Assembly (NCBI GenBank): GCA_024685775.1
Contig: JAIKVL010000025.1
Span: 18,626-82,625 of the forward strand
Source of the DNA: Clostridia bacterium
GTDB taxonomy: Bacteria; Bacillota; Clostridia; Christensenellales; CAG-1252
Direction of reading: 5' to 3'
Length of the DNA stretch: 64,000 nt
How positions within the stretch are numbered: position 1 is the stretch's first letter; every line of letters starts with the position of its first letter. This document shows positions 26,884 through 35,148 of this stretch, piece by piece. The notes beneath the pieces were generated by a model. It saw nothing but the letters and a program-made list of their open reading frames with translations, searched no databases and was not told the DNA's origin. A program made the translations under genes and the position numbers.

Positions 26884-27630
26884 CGTCATTCCGAACGCAC
26901 TGAGGAATTCCCTAAGGCGAAGCGGTAAGAAATCGGACGAGATCCTTCACTTCGTTCAGGATGACGAAATGATAAAAGCGGGGCGTTGCGGGTAAGATAT
27001 ATGGCGATCCTTTGACTTCGCTCGCTATGAGGCTTTGCCTCTACGCGGACCTTCGGTGCAGGATGACGAATTTGGAAAAAAGCACGTCATTCCGAGCAGG
27101 CGCGAAGGCGCCGTCGTCGAGGAATCCCCGAATGCGAAGCAGTGGGAAGCGGATGAGATCCTTCGACACGCTCGCCGGTTGCTCGCGGCTCAGGATGACG
27201 ATTCGGAAAACGATCTGCGCAGGCAGCCTTCTCTGTCATTTCGACCGAAGCGAAGCGGAGTGGAAAAATCGCCGAATCCTTGCCGATTACTCGGGATAGA
27301 AAGAAATCGGATGAGATCCTTCACTTTGTTCAGGATGACGAAATGATAAAAGCGGGGCGTTGCGGGTAACTGTACAAGGCGATCCCTCGGGTGCCTCGGG
27401 ATGACGAATTTGGAAAAAGCGTTGCTTCGGAGGTGGGAGTACAAGGCGATCCTTCACTTCGTTCAGGATGACGAATGGAAAAAGCACGTCATTCCGAGCA
27501 GGCGCGAGGGCGCCGTCGTCGAGGAATCCCCGAATGCGAAGCAGTGGGAAGCGGATGAGATCCTTCGACACGCTCGGGATGATCGATTATAAAGTCATTT
27601 CGAGCTTGCCGAGAAATCGCCGATTACGCG
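26884..27630. repeat. Cluster of CATTCCGAGC/CAGGATGAC intergenic repeats
   Basis: The gene-free stretch 26772-27661 is built from degenerate units that start with GTCATTCCGA(A/G)C or GTCATTTCGA, run through GAGGAATC or GAGAAATC and (A)GATCCTTC, and end with CAGGATGACGA. Two pairs are nearly identical: 26927-26995 with 27301-27369 (69 bases, two differences) and 27082-27174 with 27484-27576 (93 bases, one difference). Short frames of 60-100 codons run through the cluster on both strands, but none has a ribosome binding site or protein-like composition. Elements of this general type are common between genes in many uncultured bacteria. Confidence 0.8.
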
Positions 27631-27661
27631 CCTTGAAATAACGGCATCGGAAAGATTCCTC

Positions 27662-28207
27662 TTATTCGCTGAAATTCAAAGCGAAGAGGCGGACGATGAT
27701 CTCCGCCATTTCTTTCGGGCTTTCTCTTTCGTCCTTATTCAGCCAGCTTTTGACGAGTTCGTACGCACCGAACAGGACGAATCGGTTGATGTATTCGTTT
27801 TCGTTTTTCGAGGTTTTCGGCGTTCGCTTTTTCAATGAATTTTTGATGACCGTTAAAGAAAAGAGTTTTTGCGGGAATTCGGGGTCTACGTTGGAATTGA
27901 TCAAAAGCCGAACGAATTCGATGTCCTTTTCGAAAAAGGCGAGGATCTTTTCCACGCTGCTTCCGCTGTTTTCCGTGTCTTCCGCGATCATCTTTGCGGT
28001 CAGATCCAAAAGATCCGTTTCCATATCGTCCAAAAGTTCGAATTGGCTTCCGTAATGCTTGTAAAAGGTCGTGCGGTTTACGTCCGCGCGTTCGCAAAGT
28101 TCGCGAATGGAAACGTGATAAATATCCCGTTCTTTCAGCATTTCGGTCAAAGCGTTTTTCAGCATTCGCTTGGTCATCGCGATCCTGCGATCTTCTTTCT
28201 TCTCCAT
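27662..28207 (-). CDS. TetR/AcrR-family regulator
   Basis: 181 residues. N-terminal TetR HTH (about residues 8-55): KRMLKNALTEMLKERDIYHVSIRELCERADVNRTTFYKHYGSQFEL. The C-terminal helical domain is of the short type (TetR_C_33-like) found in Firmicutes. Start has CGGAGGACGT as ribosome binding site. Divergent from the MMPL exporter across a 209-base gap that contains an 8-base palindrome inside the exporter promoter, so it most probably represses that gene and may sense one of its substrates. Confidence 0.9.
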   Translation of the reverse strand: MEKKEDRRIAMTKRMLKNALTEMLKERDIYHVSIRELCERADVNRTTFYKHYGSQFELLDDMETDLLDLTAKMIAEDTENSGSSVEKILAFFEKDIEFVRLLINSNVDPEFPQKLFSLTVIKNSLKKRTPKTSKNENEYINRFVLFGAYELVKSWLNKDERESPKEMAEIIVRLFALNFSE

Positions 28208-28231
28208 ACGTCCTCCGAAATTTTTTTATGA

Positions 28232-28263
28232 AACGCAACACTTCGCGGGAAGGGTGTTGCGTT
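28232..28263. promoter_or_regulatory. Inverted repeat in the tetR leader
   Basis: AACGCAACAC (28232-28241) and GTGTTGCGTT (28254-28263) are exact inverted repeats around a 12-base centre, about 25 bases upstream of the tetR start. Either an operator for the regulator or an mRNA hairpin in the tetR leader; no T-tract follows. Confidence 0.5.
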
Positions 28264-28299
28264 ATGTTCCGTTCCGTAAAATCTGTCGGTTGCATTTGG

Positions 28300-28328
28300 T
28301 TGCATAATCGACACGTGTATATTATGAT
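28300..28328 (+). promoter_or_regulatory. MMPL gene promoter with central palindrome
   Basis: TTGCAT at 28300-28305 and TATGAT at 28323-28328, spacer 17. The spacer holds ACACGTGT (28311-28318), a perfect palindrome where a TetR dimer would block RNA polymerase. GGTTGCAT is duplicated ten bases apart over the -35. Confidence 0.55.
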
Positions 28329-28416
28329 AAAAATCGGAAGGTTTGTCAACCTACGGGATTTTTTTGCGGGCGAAAGGATCGCCCGAAGGAACAGGGTCAT
28401 GAAAGGAAAACTATCG

Positions 28417-30702
28417 ATGGATGCAATAACGCGCAAGATCGGGCGATTCAACGTGCGCTTTCGTTACGTTTTGATCGCGGTCTTTTCCGCTTTATGCGTC
28501 CTCGCGGCGATCGCGATCCCGACGACGAAGGTTTTATACGACGTGGCGGAGTTTCTGCCGGATGAGAGCACGGCGGCGACCGGGCTCGCCGTCTTGAAAA
28601 AGGAATTCGACGATAAAGGAAACGCATACGCCGTCGTCAAAGAGATCACCGAAGAAAGAGCGACGCTTCTTGCGAAAGAATTGCAGTCGGTAAAGGGCGT
28701 GGCGACCACCGTCTTCGATCCTTCGTCTTCCTATAAGTCCGAGACCTCTTCCGCGATGATCACGATCCTTTTTACCGATCACGATTCCACCAAAGAAGCG
28801 TTTGCGACGATGGATCGGCTGATCGACGCGACGAAAGGGTATGACGTCGCGTTTATCGGGCAATCGGCGAGTTCGTACTACACGAAAATTTCCACCGAAG
28901 TCAGCATTTTCAAAATCGGCGTCGCGATCGTTATCGTCATCCTCGTTATGCTCGTCGTCACTTCGAAGTCTTTCTTCGAGCTCGTCCCGATGCTTTTGAC
29001 GCTCGGCGTTTCCGCGCTCCTCAATATGGGGACGAATTTTCTGTTCGGCGGGATCTCTTATATCTCGAACCTCGTTTCTCTCGTCCTGCAACTTGCGCTG
29101 TCCATCGACTATTCGGTCATCTTGCTTCACCGTTACGTCGAAGAACGCGACGGCGGGCTGAGCGCCCAAGACGCCGCCGTCGAAGCGCAAAGAAAGGGTT
29201 TTCCCGAGATCCTCGCGAGTTCGCTGACGACGATCGCGGGTATGTGCGCGCTGATCTTAATGAAGCTCGATATCGGCGTCGAGATCGGGCTTGCTCTGAC
29301 CAAGGGCATTTTGTTGAGCTTGATCTCCGTTCTCTTTTTGATGCCCGCGCTTCTCGTTTTGTTGGCGAAACCCCTCGAAAAAGGGCGGCACCGTTCGTTC
29401 ATCCCGTCCGTCGTCAAACCGACGAGGAAGATCGTCCACGCGCGAAAGATCATCGTTCCCGTCTTCCTTGCGATCGTCATTTTCGCGGGGGTCGGGCAAT
29501 CTTTTAATACCTATGCGTTCGATATGAATAACACGGAGTATTTGATCAAAGGTCGGAAGGCGACCGAAGAAGCGGGATTCGGCAAAGTCAATCCCCTCGT
29601 TCTCGTCGTCCCGAACGACGGCGACGATCAAAGACAGCGCGAAGTCGCGTCTTACGTCGAGTCGTTCGCGGTCGTCGATTCCGCGACGGCAATCGCCGCG
29701 ATCGAGATCGCGGACGGAGTCTATCTCTCCGATCGCGTGAGCAAAGAGAGTATGTCGGGCTTTATCGGCGCGCTTTCCGGCGGGGAAGACGCGTCGACCT
29801 ACGCTTCGTTCGGTCCGATGATCTTTAACGGTTATTGTTCCTCTCACGGTCTCGATCCCGCTGTCGCCGAGGTCCCGATCTATGAGCTCCTCGCCTACCT
29901 TTACGAGAGTCCGAACTTCTCGAAAATCTTACCGTCGGAGTATAAAGAGCAGCTCGGGCAGCTCGTCTACGCGAAGAATAATCTCGTCGGGGAGAATTAC
30001 GTCCGAATGACGTTCAATATCAATGCCGGCGTGGAGGACGAGGCGGCGCTCGCTTTGATCAAGGCTTTGAAATCGGGGCTGAAAGAGTACTACGACGAAT
30101 TCTATATGACGGGCGAAACGGTCGTCTGCTACGATATGGCGGGGTATTTCCCGATGGATAATCTGCGCGTAAACCTTTTTACCCTCGCGTTCATTTTGCT
30201 CATTTTGCTCTTTACTTTCCGCAATTTGCTTTTACCCGTGATCCTGACTTTGACGATCGAGGGCGGGATCTGGCTGAATTGCGTCCTTCCGTTTTTGACG
30301 GGCAGCTCGGTCTGCTTCATCGGGTATTTGATTATCTGCGCGATCCAAATGGGCGCGACGATCGACTATGCGATCGTCCTGACCAACCGCTACCGCTCGA
30401 TCCGAGAGAAGTATATCGATCGCTTTGACGCGATGGCGGAAGCCCTGAACGCCGTTTTCCCGACGGTCATTACTTCCGGGATCATTCTGACGCTGACGGG
30501 ATTCATCCTGTCGATCGCGTCTTCCGGCGTCGTCGCCGCGATGGGGACGCAGCTCGGATTCGGCGCGCTGTTCGCCGTCTTGATCGTCCTTTTCATCCTT
30601 CCGTCTTTCCTTTTGGTTACCGAAAAGGTAACGGATAAATGCGGGTTCAAGAATATTAAAAACGCAATCAAAAAACGCAAATCCGAAAGCGGTAAAGAAT
30701 AA
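28417..30702 (+). CDS. MMPL/RND-family transporter
   Basis: 761 residues in two homologous halves: a first membrane helix (about 17-36), an extracytoplasmic domain, then five to six helices, repeated after about residue 345. MMPL features seen: YISNLVSLVLQLALSIDYSVILLHRYVEE in the first half and YLIICAIQMGATIDYAIVLTNRYRSIRE in the second, with the Asp of the proton relay in each (SIDYS, TIDYA). Such proteins export lipids, drugs or peptides driven by the proton gradient. The ATG at 28417 has AAAGGA about nine bases before it; the open frame upstream overlaps tetR and is not coding, and ATG 28399 is the alternative start. Substrate unknown. Confidence 0.9.
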   Translation: MDAITRKIGRFNVRFRYVLIAVFSALCVLAAIAIPTTKVLYDVAEFLPDESTAATGLAVLKKEFDDKGNAYAVVKEITEERATLLAKELQSVKGVATTVFDPSSSYKSETSSAMITILFTDHDSTKEAFATMDRLIDATKGYDVAFIGQSASSYYTKISTEVSIFKIGVAIVIVILVMLVVTSKSFFELVPMLLTLGVSALLNMGTNFLFGGISYISNLVSLVLQLALSIDYSVILLHRYVEERDGGLSAQDAAVEAQRKGFPEILASSLTTIAGMCALILMKLDIGVEIGLALTKGILLSLISVLFLMPALLVLLAKPLEKGRHRSFIPSVVKPTRKIVHARKIIVPVFLAIVIFAGVGQSFNTYAFDMNNTEYLIKGRKATEEAGFGKVNPLVLVVPNDGDDQRQREVASYVESFAVVDSATAIAAIEIADGVYLSDRVSKESMSGFIGALSGGEDASTYASFGPMIFNGYCSSHGLDPAVAEVPIYELLAYLYESPNFSKILPSEYKEQLGQLVYAKNNLVGENYVRMTFNINAGVEDEAALALIKALKSGLKEYYDEFYMTGETVVCYDMAGYFPMDNLRVNLFTLAFILLILLFTFRNLLLPVILTLTIEGGIWLNCVLPFLTGSSVCFIGYLIICAIQMGATIDYAIVLTNRYRSIREKYIDRFDAMAEALNAVFPTVITSGIILTLTGFILSIASSGVVAAMGTQLGFGALFAVLIVLFILPSFLLVTEKVTDKCGFKNIKNAIKKRKSESGKE

Positions 30703-30744
30703 AACGAACCCTCAAATAAATATCCGTTCCCGCTCGAAGTTTCC

Positions 30745-31449
30745 TTATGCGGCGTTCAGATACGCTTCGATCCCTTTTTCGATCTCGATCGCGAGGCGCA
30801 GTCGGTAGTTCGCGTCCGAGATCAGGGCTTCGTCCAAGGGGCTTGAAAGGAAAGCGCATTCGATGATGACGGAAGGGCAGTTTCCGCATTTTGCGATGTA
30901 GTAGTCGCCGCGGATCGGGTCGAACCCGCGCCCGAGCGTCGGGACGTTCATCGCGTTGTTCAGGTGCGTTTGCATTCGCTCGGCGAAGGCGGCGGACGCT
31001 TCGGTCGAATAAAAGACTTGTACGCCGCGCCTTTTCGGGTCTTCGGGGTAGTTATTCATATGAATGCTGACGACGGCTTGCGGTTTCGCTCGCTCGATCG
31101 TCTTTTTTCTTTCTTCCATATCCTTCGATTTACTGTATTTCCCCGAGACGAGCGATCCTTCCGATACCCGCGTTTGTACGGCTTTGAAGCCCGCGGAAGA
31201 AAGGAGATCGCCGAGGGTCAGCGCCGTTTTGAGATTCAGGTCGCTTTCTTTGACTCCCGTTTTTGCGCCCGCCACGCCGGGGTCTTCTCCGCCGTGACCC
31301 GCGTCCACGACGACCCGCCTTTTTTCCGCTTGCGAAAAAGCGTTTTCGGAGGCTCTCCGCGACAGAAAAAAGGCGGGCGTGACCGCCGCCGCGAGAACGA
31401 TCGCCGCGACGGAAAGGAGAAGGGTGTGGAACCGAATGACTTTGAACAT
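30745..31449 (-). CDS. cwlD: N-acetylmuramoyl-L-alanine amidase, CwlD-like
   Basis: 234 residues. N-terminal membrane anchor (about residues 8-28) followed by an Amidase_3 domain: VVVDAGHGGEDPG (zinc His), KESDLNLKTAL (Glu ligand), VVSIHMNNYPEDPKRRGVQVFYS (second His) and PSVIIECAFLSSPLDEALI (catalytic Glu). The size, anchor and single-domain layout match CwlD, which with PdaA makes the muramic-delta-lactam of spore cortex. This fits the gerABC and yyaC genes nearby. Ribosome binding site GGCGGAGGC. A general cell-wall amidase is the alternative. Confidence 0.85.
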   Translation of the reverse strand: MFKVIRFHTLLLSVAAIVLAAAVTPAFFLSRRASENAFSQAEKRRVVVDAGHGGEDPGVAGAKTGVKESDLNLKTALTLGDLLSSAGFKAVQTRVSEGSLVSGKYSKSKDMEERKKTIERAKPQAVVSIHMNNYPEDPKRRGVQVFYSTEASAAFAERMQTHLNNAMNVPTLGRGFDPIRGDYYIAKCGNCPSVIIECAFLSSPLDEALISDANYRLRLAIEIEKGIEAYLNAA

Positions 31450-31515
31450 AGTTTGCCTCCGCCGAAAAACGACATTTTATGCGAAAAAGAATGCAAAAAT
31501 GAATAAGCAATCCAC

Positions 31516-31536
31516 TTATCCACAAAGTTATCCACA
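31516..31536. promoter_or_regulatory. Two tandem perfect DnaA boxes
   Basis: TTATCCACA occurs at 31516-31524 and 31528-31536, both exact matches to the DnaA box TTATNCACA, 12 bases apart and in the same direction. A near match TTATGCACC is at 31549-31557. They lie in the AT-rich gap between divergent cwlD and mrnC. No dnaA, dnaN or gidA is in the window, so this is not clearly oriC. Confidence 0.65.
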
Positions 31537-31619
31537 ATCAAGGACGCTTTATGCACCTTTGCACACGGAAAATATATGATCGAAAAAGGGATTCTATGAA
31601 GAATCGCCGCTCTTTTCTT

Positions 31620-31648
31620 TTGCTTTTTGAACGCGCGTATATTATAAT
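31620..31648 (+). promoter_or_regulatory. mrnC promoter, 9 bases before the ATG
   Basis: A weak -35 TTGCTT (31620-31625) and TATAAT (31643-31648), spacer 17. The ATG at 31658 follows after nine bases with no Shine-Dalgarno. Confidence 0.55.
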
Positions 31649-31657
31649 AAATACGGT

Positions 31658-32047
31658 ATGATTAAACTTCCGTTGGAGAAAAATAAGGTCAGGCAAATGA
31701 ATCCTCTCGTTCTCGCGTTCGTCGGCGACGGGGTGGACACGCTTTTCGTCCGAACGAAACTCGCTTCGGAGTCCACCGCGAAAGCCGGCGCGCTTCACGT
31801 CGAAGCCGCGAAAGAGGTAAACGCGCGTGCGCAGTCCGAGCAAGTGGAGCGGGTCATCGAAAGCCTGACGGAAGAAGAAAAAGAGATCTACCTTCGCGCG
31901 CGAAACAGCAAAAACCGTCACCACGCGAAAAACTATTCGGTTGCGGATTATCGCCGCGCGAGCGGGCTCGAAGCCGTGATCGGATATTTATATTTGACGG
32001 GGGAGAACGAAAGACTCGAAGAATTATTCGAGATGATGGAGAAATAA
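31658..32047 (+). CDS. mrnC: Mini-ribonuclease III
   Basis: 129 residues, an RNase III catalytic domain without the double-stranded RNA-binding domain. Catalytic region NPLVLAFVGDGVDTLFVRTKL (Asp near residue 24), then HVEAAKEVNARAQ, RARNSKNRHHAKNYSVADYRRASGLEAVIGYLYL with the second acidic site (Glu in GLEAVIG). In Bacillus it matures 23S rRNA. It is followed after one base by rlmB, a common arrangement with cysS in Bacillota, although cysS is not here. Confidence 0.93.
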   Translation: MIKLPLEKNKVRQMNPLVLAFVGDGVDTLFVRTKLASESTAKAGALHVEAAKEVNARAQSEQVERVIESLTEEEKEIYLRARNSKNRHHAKNYSVADYRRASGLEAVIGYLYLTGENERLEELFEMMEK

Positions 32048-32048
32048 A

Positions 32049-32765
32049 ATGATCGTATTCGGGAAAAACGCGGTAAAAGAACTTTTGAAGTCGGGCAAGA
32101 CGATCGATAAGATCTGCGCGCAAAAAGGCGACAAAATGGCGGAAGCCCTCGCGATGCAAGCGAAGGAATTCGGCGCGAAAGCCGTGTTTTGCACGCGCGA
32201 GAATTTGGATAAACTTTCGTCGACGAAGAAGCATCAGGGCGTCCTCGCTTACACGACGGATTACTCTTATAGCTCGCTTTCCGAGATCGTCGAAGGCAAA
32301 AAAGAGGGCGAGAGGCTCGTCATCGTCTTGGACGGGGTCGAAGATCCGCATAATCTCGGCAGTATCATTCGAAGCGCGGAGTGTCTCGGCGCGGCGGGCA
32401 TCGTCATCGGCAAGCATCGCTCGGTCTCGGTCAACGAGACGGTCATCAAGACGGCGTGCGGCGCGGCAGAGTACGTCAAAGTCGCGAGAGTAACGAATAT
32501 CAACGACGCGATCCGTTCCTTAAAAGACCTTTTCTTTAAGGTCTACGCGATGGATATGGACGGGACGGAAGCCGCGGCTTGCGACCTCAAAGGGGACGTC
32601 TGCCTGATCCTCGGCAGCGAAGGCGCGGGCGTTTCCGCGCTCTCGAAAAAGCTTGCGGACGGCGTCGTAAAGATCCCGATGCAAGGAAAGATCGACTCGA
32701 TGAACGTCTCCGTCGCGGCGGGGATCGGAATGTATGAATACGTTCGACAGAACGGCGGAAAGTAA
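32049..32765 (+). CDS. rlmB: 23S rRNA (guanosine-2'-O)-methyltransferase RlmB-type
   Basis: 238 residues of the TrmH-like SPOUT group. N-terminal substrate-binding domain ([24 protein letters not shown]), then the knot: [90 protein letters not shown]. Pairing with mrnC supports an rRNA role. The precise G2251 specificity is by family only. Confidence 0.93.
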   Translation: [238 protein letters not shown]

Positions 32766-32766
32766 A

Positions 32767-35148
32767 ATGGAAGAGAAAGAGCAAGCGGAACAAACCTCTT
32801 TGTGGCTGACGAAGGAAGAAGTCGAGCAGCGCGTAAGAGAGGGCAAAGTAAACGGAAAGCAGGATCTTCAAACCAAAAGCGTTTGGAAGATCGTCTATTC
32901 CAACACCTTTACGCTGTTTAATATTCTGAACGTCATCCTTGCCGTCTTGATCCTTGCGATGAGCGGCGGCAAAAAGTGGAACGATACCTTGTTTATGGGC
33001 ATCGTTTTCTTTAATTTATTCGTCGGGATCTTTCAAGAGATCAAAGCGAAGAAGACCATCGAAAAGCTTTCTCTGATCTCCGCGCCCAAAGTCGCCGTTT
33101 TGCGCGACGCGGAGGAGAAAATCATTCCCGTCGAAGAGCTCGTCTTGGACGACGTCATGATCCTTGACGCGGGCAGGCAAATTTGCGCGGACTCGGTCGT
33201 CGTCAGCGGAAGCGTCGAAGTCAACGAAAGTATGATCACGGGCGAATCCGATCCGATCTTGAAAAAAGAAGGGGAAGAGCTTAAAAGCGGCAGTTTCGTC
33301 GTCAGCGGCAAATGCTCGGCGCGCGTGATCCACGTCGGCGCGGATAATTACGCAAGCAAGATCGCCGCGGGCGCGCGCTATATCAAAAAAAGCAATTCCG
33401 AGATCTTGCGCTCCTTGCGCGCGATCATTCGATTGATGAGCATCATCGTCGTCCCGCTCGGCGTCGCTCTTTTGCTGAAACAGCATCTCATCGTTAAAAA
33501 CTCCATCGAGGACGCCGTCCTCAAAATGGCGGGCAGCGTCGTCTCGATGATCCCGCAAGGGCTGATCGCGCTTTCCACGACGGTGTTTGCGGTCGGCGTC
33601 GTCCGTCTTTCCACCCATAAGACTCTTTCGCAGGATCTTTACAGCATCGAGACCTTGGCGCGCGTGGACGTCCTTTGCTTGGATAAGACGGGGACGATCA
33701 CCGAAGGTTCGATGATCGTGACGGGGTTGAAAGCGGAAGCCGCTTCCGAAGAAGAGATCAAAAAAGCCCTCGCGTTCATAACGCGTTCCGTCGAGGATAA
33801 CAACCCGACCTACGAAGCCGTCAAGGCGTTCTCCGAAAAGGAAGAGGAGAGCGCGGCGGCGGAAGAGATCTTCCCCTTTTCGTCCGATCGCAAATGGAGC
33901 GGCGCGAAAGAGGCGGGAGGCGCGTTCTATTTGATGGGCGCGATCGAATTTCTCGCGCCGAGTCTCGCGCCTTCTTTCAAAGCGGAGTGCGCGGAGTTTC
34001 AAAAGGAAGGGAAAAGAGTTCTGACCGTCGTCAAGACTCTTTCGCTCGAAGAGGGCAAAGCCGTCGATCCCGTCGTCATGGGGTTCGTCTTGATCGAAGA
34101 TAAGATCCGCGACGAAGCTCCCGACACCTTGCGCTATTTTGCGGAGCAGGGCGTCGATATCCGCGTGATCTCGGGCGATAATCCCGTCACCGTTTCCGCG
34201 ATCGCGAAGAAAGCGGGGCTTGCGGGCGCGGAAAAGTACACGGACGCGGCGAGTTGGGGCGAAAACCCCGATTACGAGGATCTGATCCGCCGCTATAAGA
34301 TTTTCGGCAGGGTCACCCCCGAGCAAAAACTCAATATCATCAAAGCCTTCAAGAAGCGCAGACACACCGTCGCGATGACGGGTGACGGCGTAAACGACGT
34401 CCTCGCGTTGAAGGAAGCGGATTGCAGCGTCGCGATGGCTTCGGGAAGCGACGTCGCGAAGAGCGTCGCCTCTTTGGTCCTTCTCGATTCCAATTTCGCC
34501 TCGATGCCGAAAGTCGTCATGGAAGGTCGCCGCTCGATCAATAACCTGCAACGTTCCGCCTCTTTGTACCTCGTAAAGACGATCTACGCGACCCTTCTCG
34601 CGATCATTTTCCTCTTTATCGGAAGCTATCCCTTCGAACCTTCTCACCTGACCCTCGTCGGCGCGACCGCCACGGGGCTTCCCTCGTTCCTGCTTGCGCT
34701 CGAACCGAATAAAGAGAGAGCGGAAGGCAGCTTTATCTATAACGCGCTTCGAAAAGCGCTGCCCGGCGCGCTGACGATCGTCGTCGGGATCGTCGCGATA
34801 CAGGTCATCAAAAAAGCGATGCCCCTCTCGATCGAGGAGGCGGATATGCTTTCGGTCTTGATGGTCGCGGTCGCGAACTTTATGGTCTTGTTCCGCGTTT
34901 GCCTGCCGATGGACGTAAAACACGCCGTGATTTTCTTTACGATGCTGGCTCTGTATCTCGGCGGGTGGCTGATCCTGCCCGGCGTCTTCAATATGATGAA
35001 GATCAGCGAGATCTCCCTCAAAATGTTCTATATTCTGCTTGCTTTGACGGGGTGCGGCGCGGCGATCTTCGTTCTGTTCATCTTCCTCGAAAAGCAGCTT
35101 GCCAAGCGCGGCAAACCCAAGATCCTCGAACTGTTGAATCTGGAATGA
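32767..35148 (+). CDS. Cation-translocating P-type ATPase, CtpE-like
   Basis: 793 residues from ATG 32767 (GGCGGAAAG before it; an earlier ATG at 32734 lies inside rlmB). P2-type layout: actuator domain with TGES (near residue 158), phosphorylation motif DKTGTIT (near 305), hinge GDGVNDVLALKEADCSVAM (near 539), and about ten membrane helices. The M4 segment reads SMIPQGLIALST, as in the CtpE-like ATPases proposed for calcium uptake, and no N-terminal heavy-metal domain is present. Ion specificity is inferred only. It ends immediately before the gerC stop on the opposite strand, with no obvious terminator between. Confidence 0.9.
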   Translation: MEEKEQAEQTSLWLTKEEVEQRVREGKVNGKQDLQTKSVWKIVYSNTFTLFNILNVILAVLILAMSGGKKWNDTLFMGIVFFNLFVGIFQEIKAKKTIEKLSLISAPKVAVLRDAEEKIIPVEELVLDDVMILDAGRQICADSVVVSGSVEVNESMITGESDPILKKEGEELKSGSFVVSGKCSARVIHVGADNYASKIAAGARYIKKSNSEILRSLRAIIRLMSIIVVPLGVALLLKQHLIVKNSIEDAVLKMAGSVVSMIPQGLIALSTTVFAVGVVRLSTHKTLSQDLYSIETLARVDVLCLDKTGTITEGSMIVTGLKAEAASEEEIKKALAFITRSVEDNNPTYEAVKAFSEKEEESAAAEEIFPFSSDRKWSGAKEAGGAFYLMGAIEFLAPSLAPSFKAECAEFQKEGKRVLTVVKTLSLEEGKAVDPVVMGFVLIEDKIRDEAPDTLRYFAEQGVDIRVISGDNPVTVSAIAKKAGLAGAEKYTDAASWGENPDYEDLIRRYKIFGRVTPEQKLNIIKAFKKRRHTVAMTGDGVNDVLALKEADCSVAMASGSDVAKSVASLVLLDSNFASMPKVVMEGRRSINNLQRSASLYLVKTIYATLLAIIFLFIGSYPFEPSHLTLVGATATGLPSFLLALEPNKERAEGSFIYNALRKALPGALTIVVGIVAIQVIKKAMPLSIEEADMLSVLMVAVANFMVLFRVCLPMDVKHAVIFFTMLALYLGGWLILPGVFNMMKISEISLKMFYILLALTGCGAAIFVLFIFLEKQLAKRGKPKILELLNLE

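Noticed and set aside
27012..27592. Short open frames on both strands in the repeat cluster
   Set aside because: They translate repeat units, lack start signals and have no protein-like composition.
26884..27630. CRISPR array
   Set aside because: Units are degenerate, of unequal length and spacing, with no constant short repeat and unique spacers, and no cas gene is nearby.
27994..28416. N-terminal extension of the MMPL frame overlapping tetR
   Set aside because: It covers the tetR gene and both promoters in antisense; ATG 28417 has a ribosome binding site and gives the normal N-terminus.
31450..31657. Replication origin (oriC)
   Set aside because: Only two perfect DnaA boxes and no dnaA, dnaN, gyrase or parAB genes in the window; kept as a DnaA-box finding instead.
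33016..34923. 635-codon minus-strand frame inside the P-type ATPase gene
   Set aside because: Antisense frame kept open by codon bias; the plus strand has all P-type ATPase motifs.
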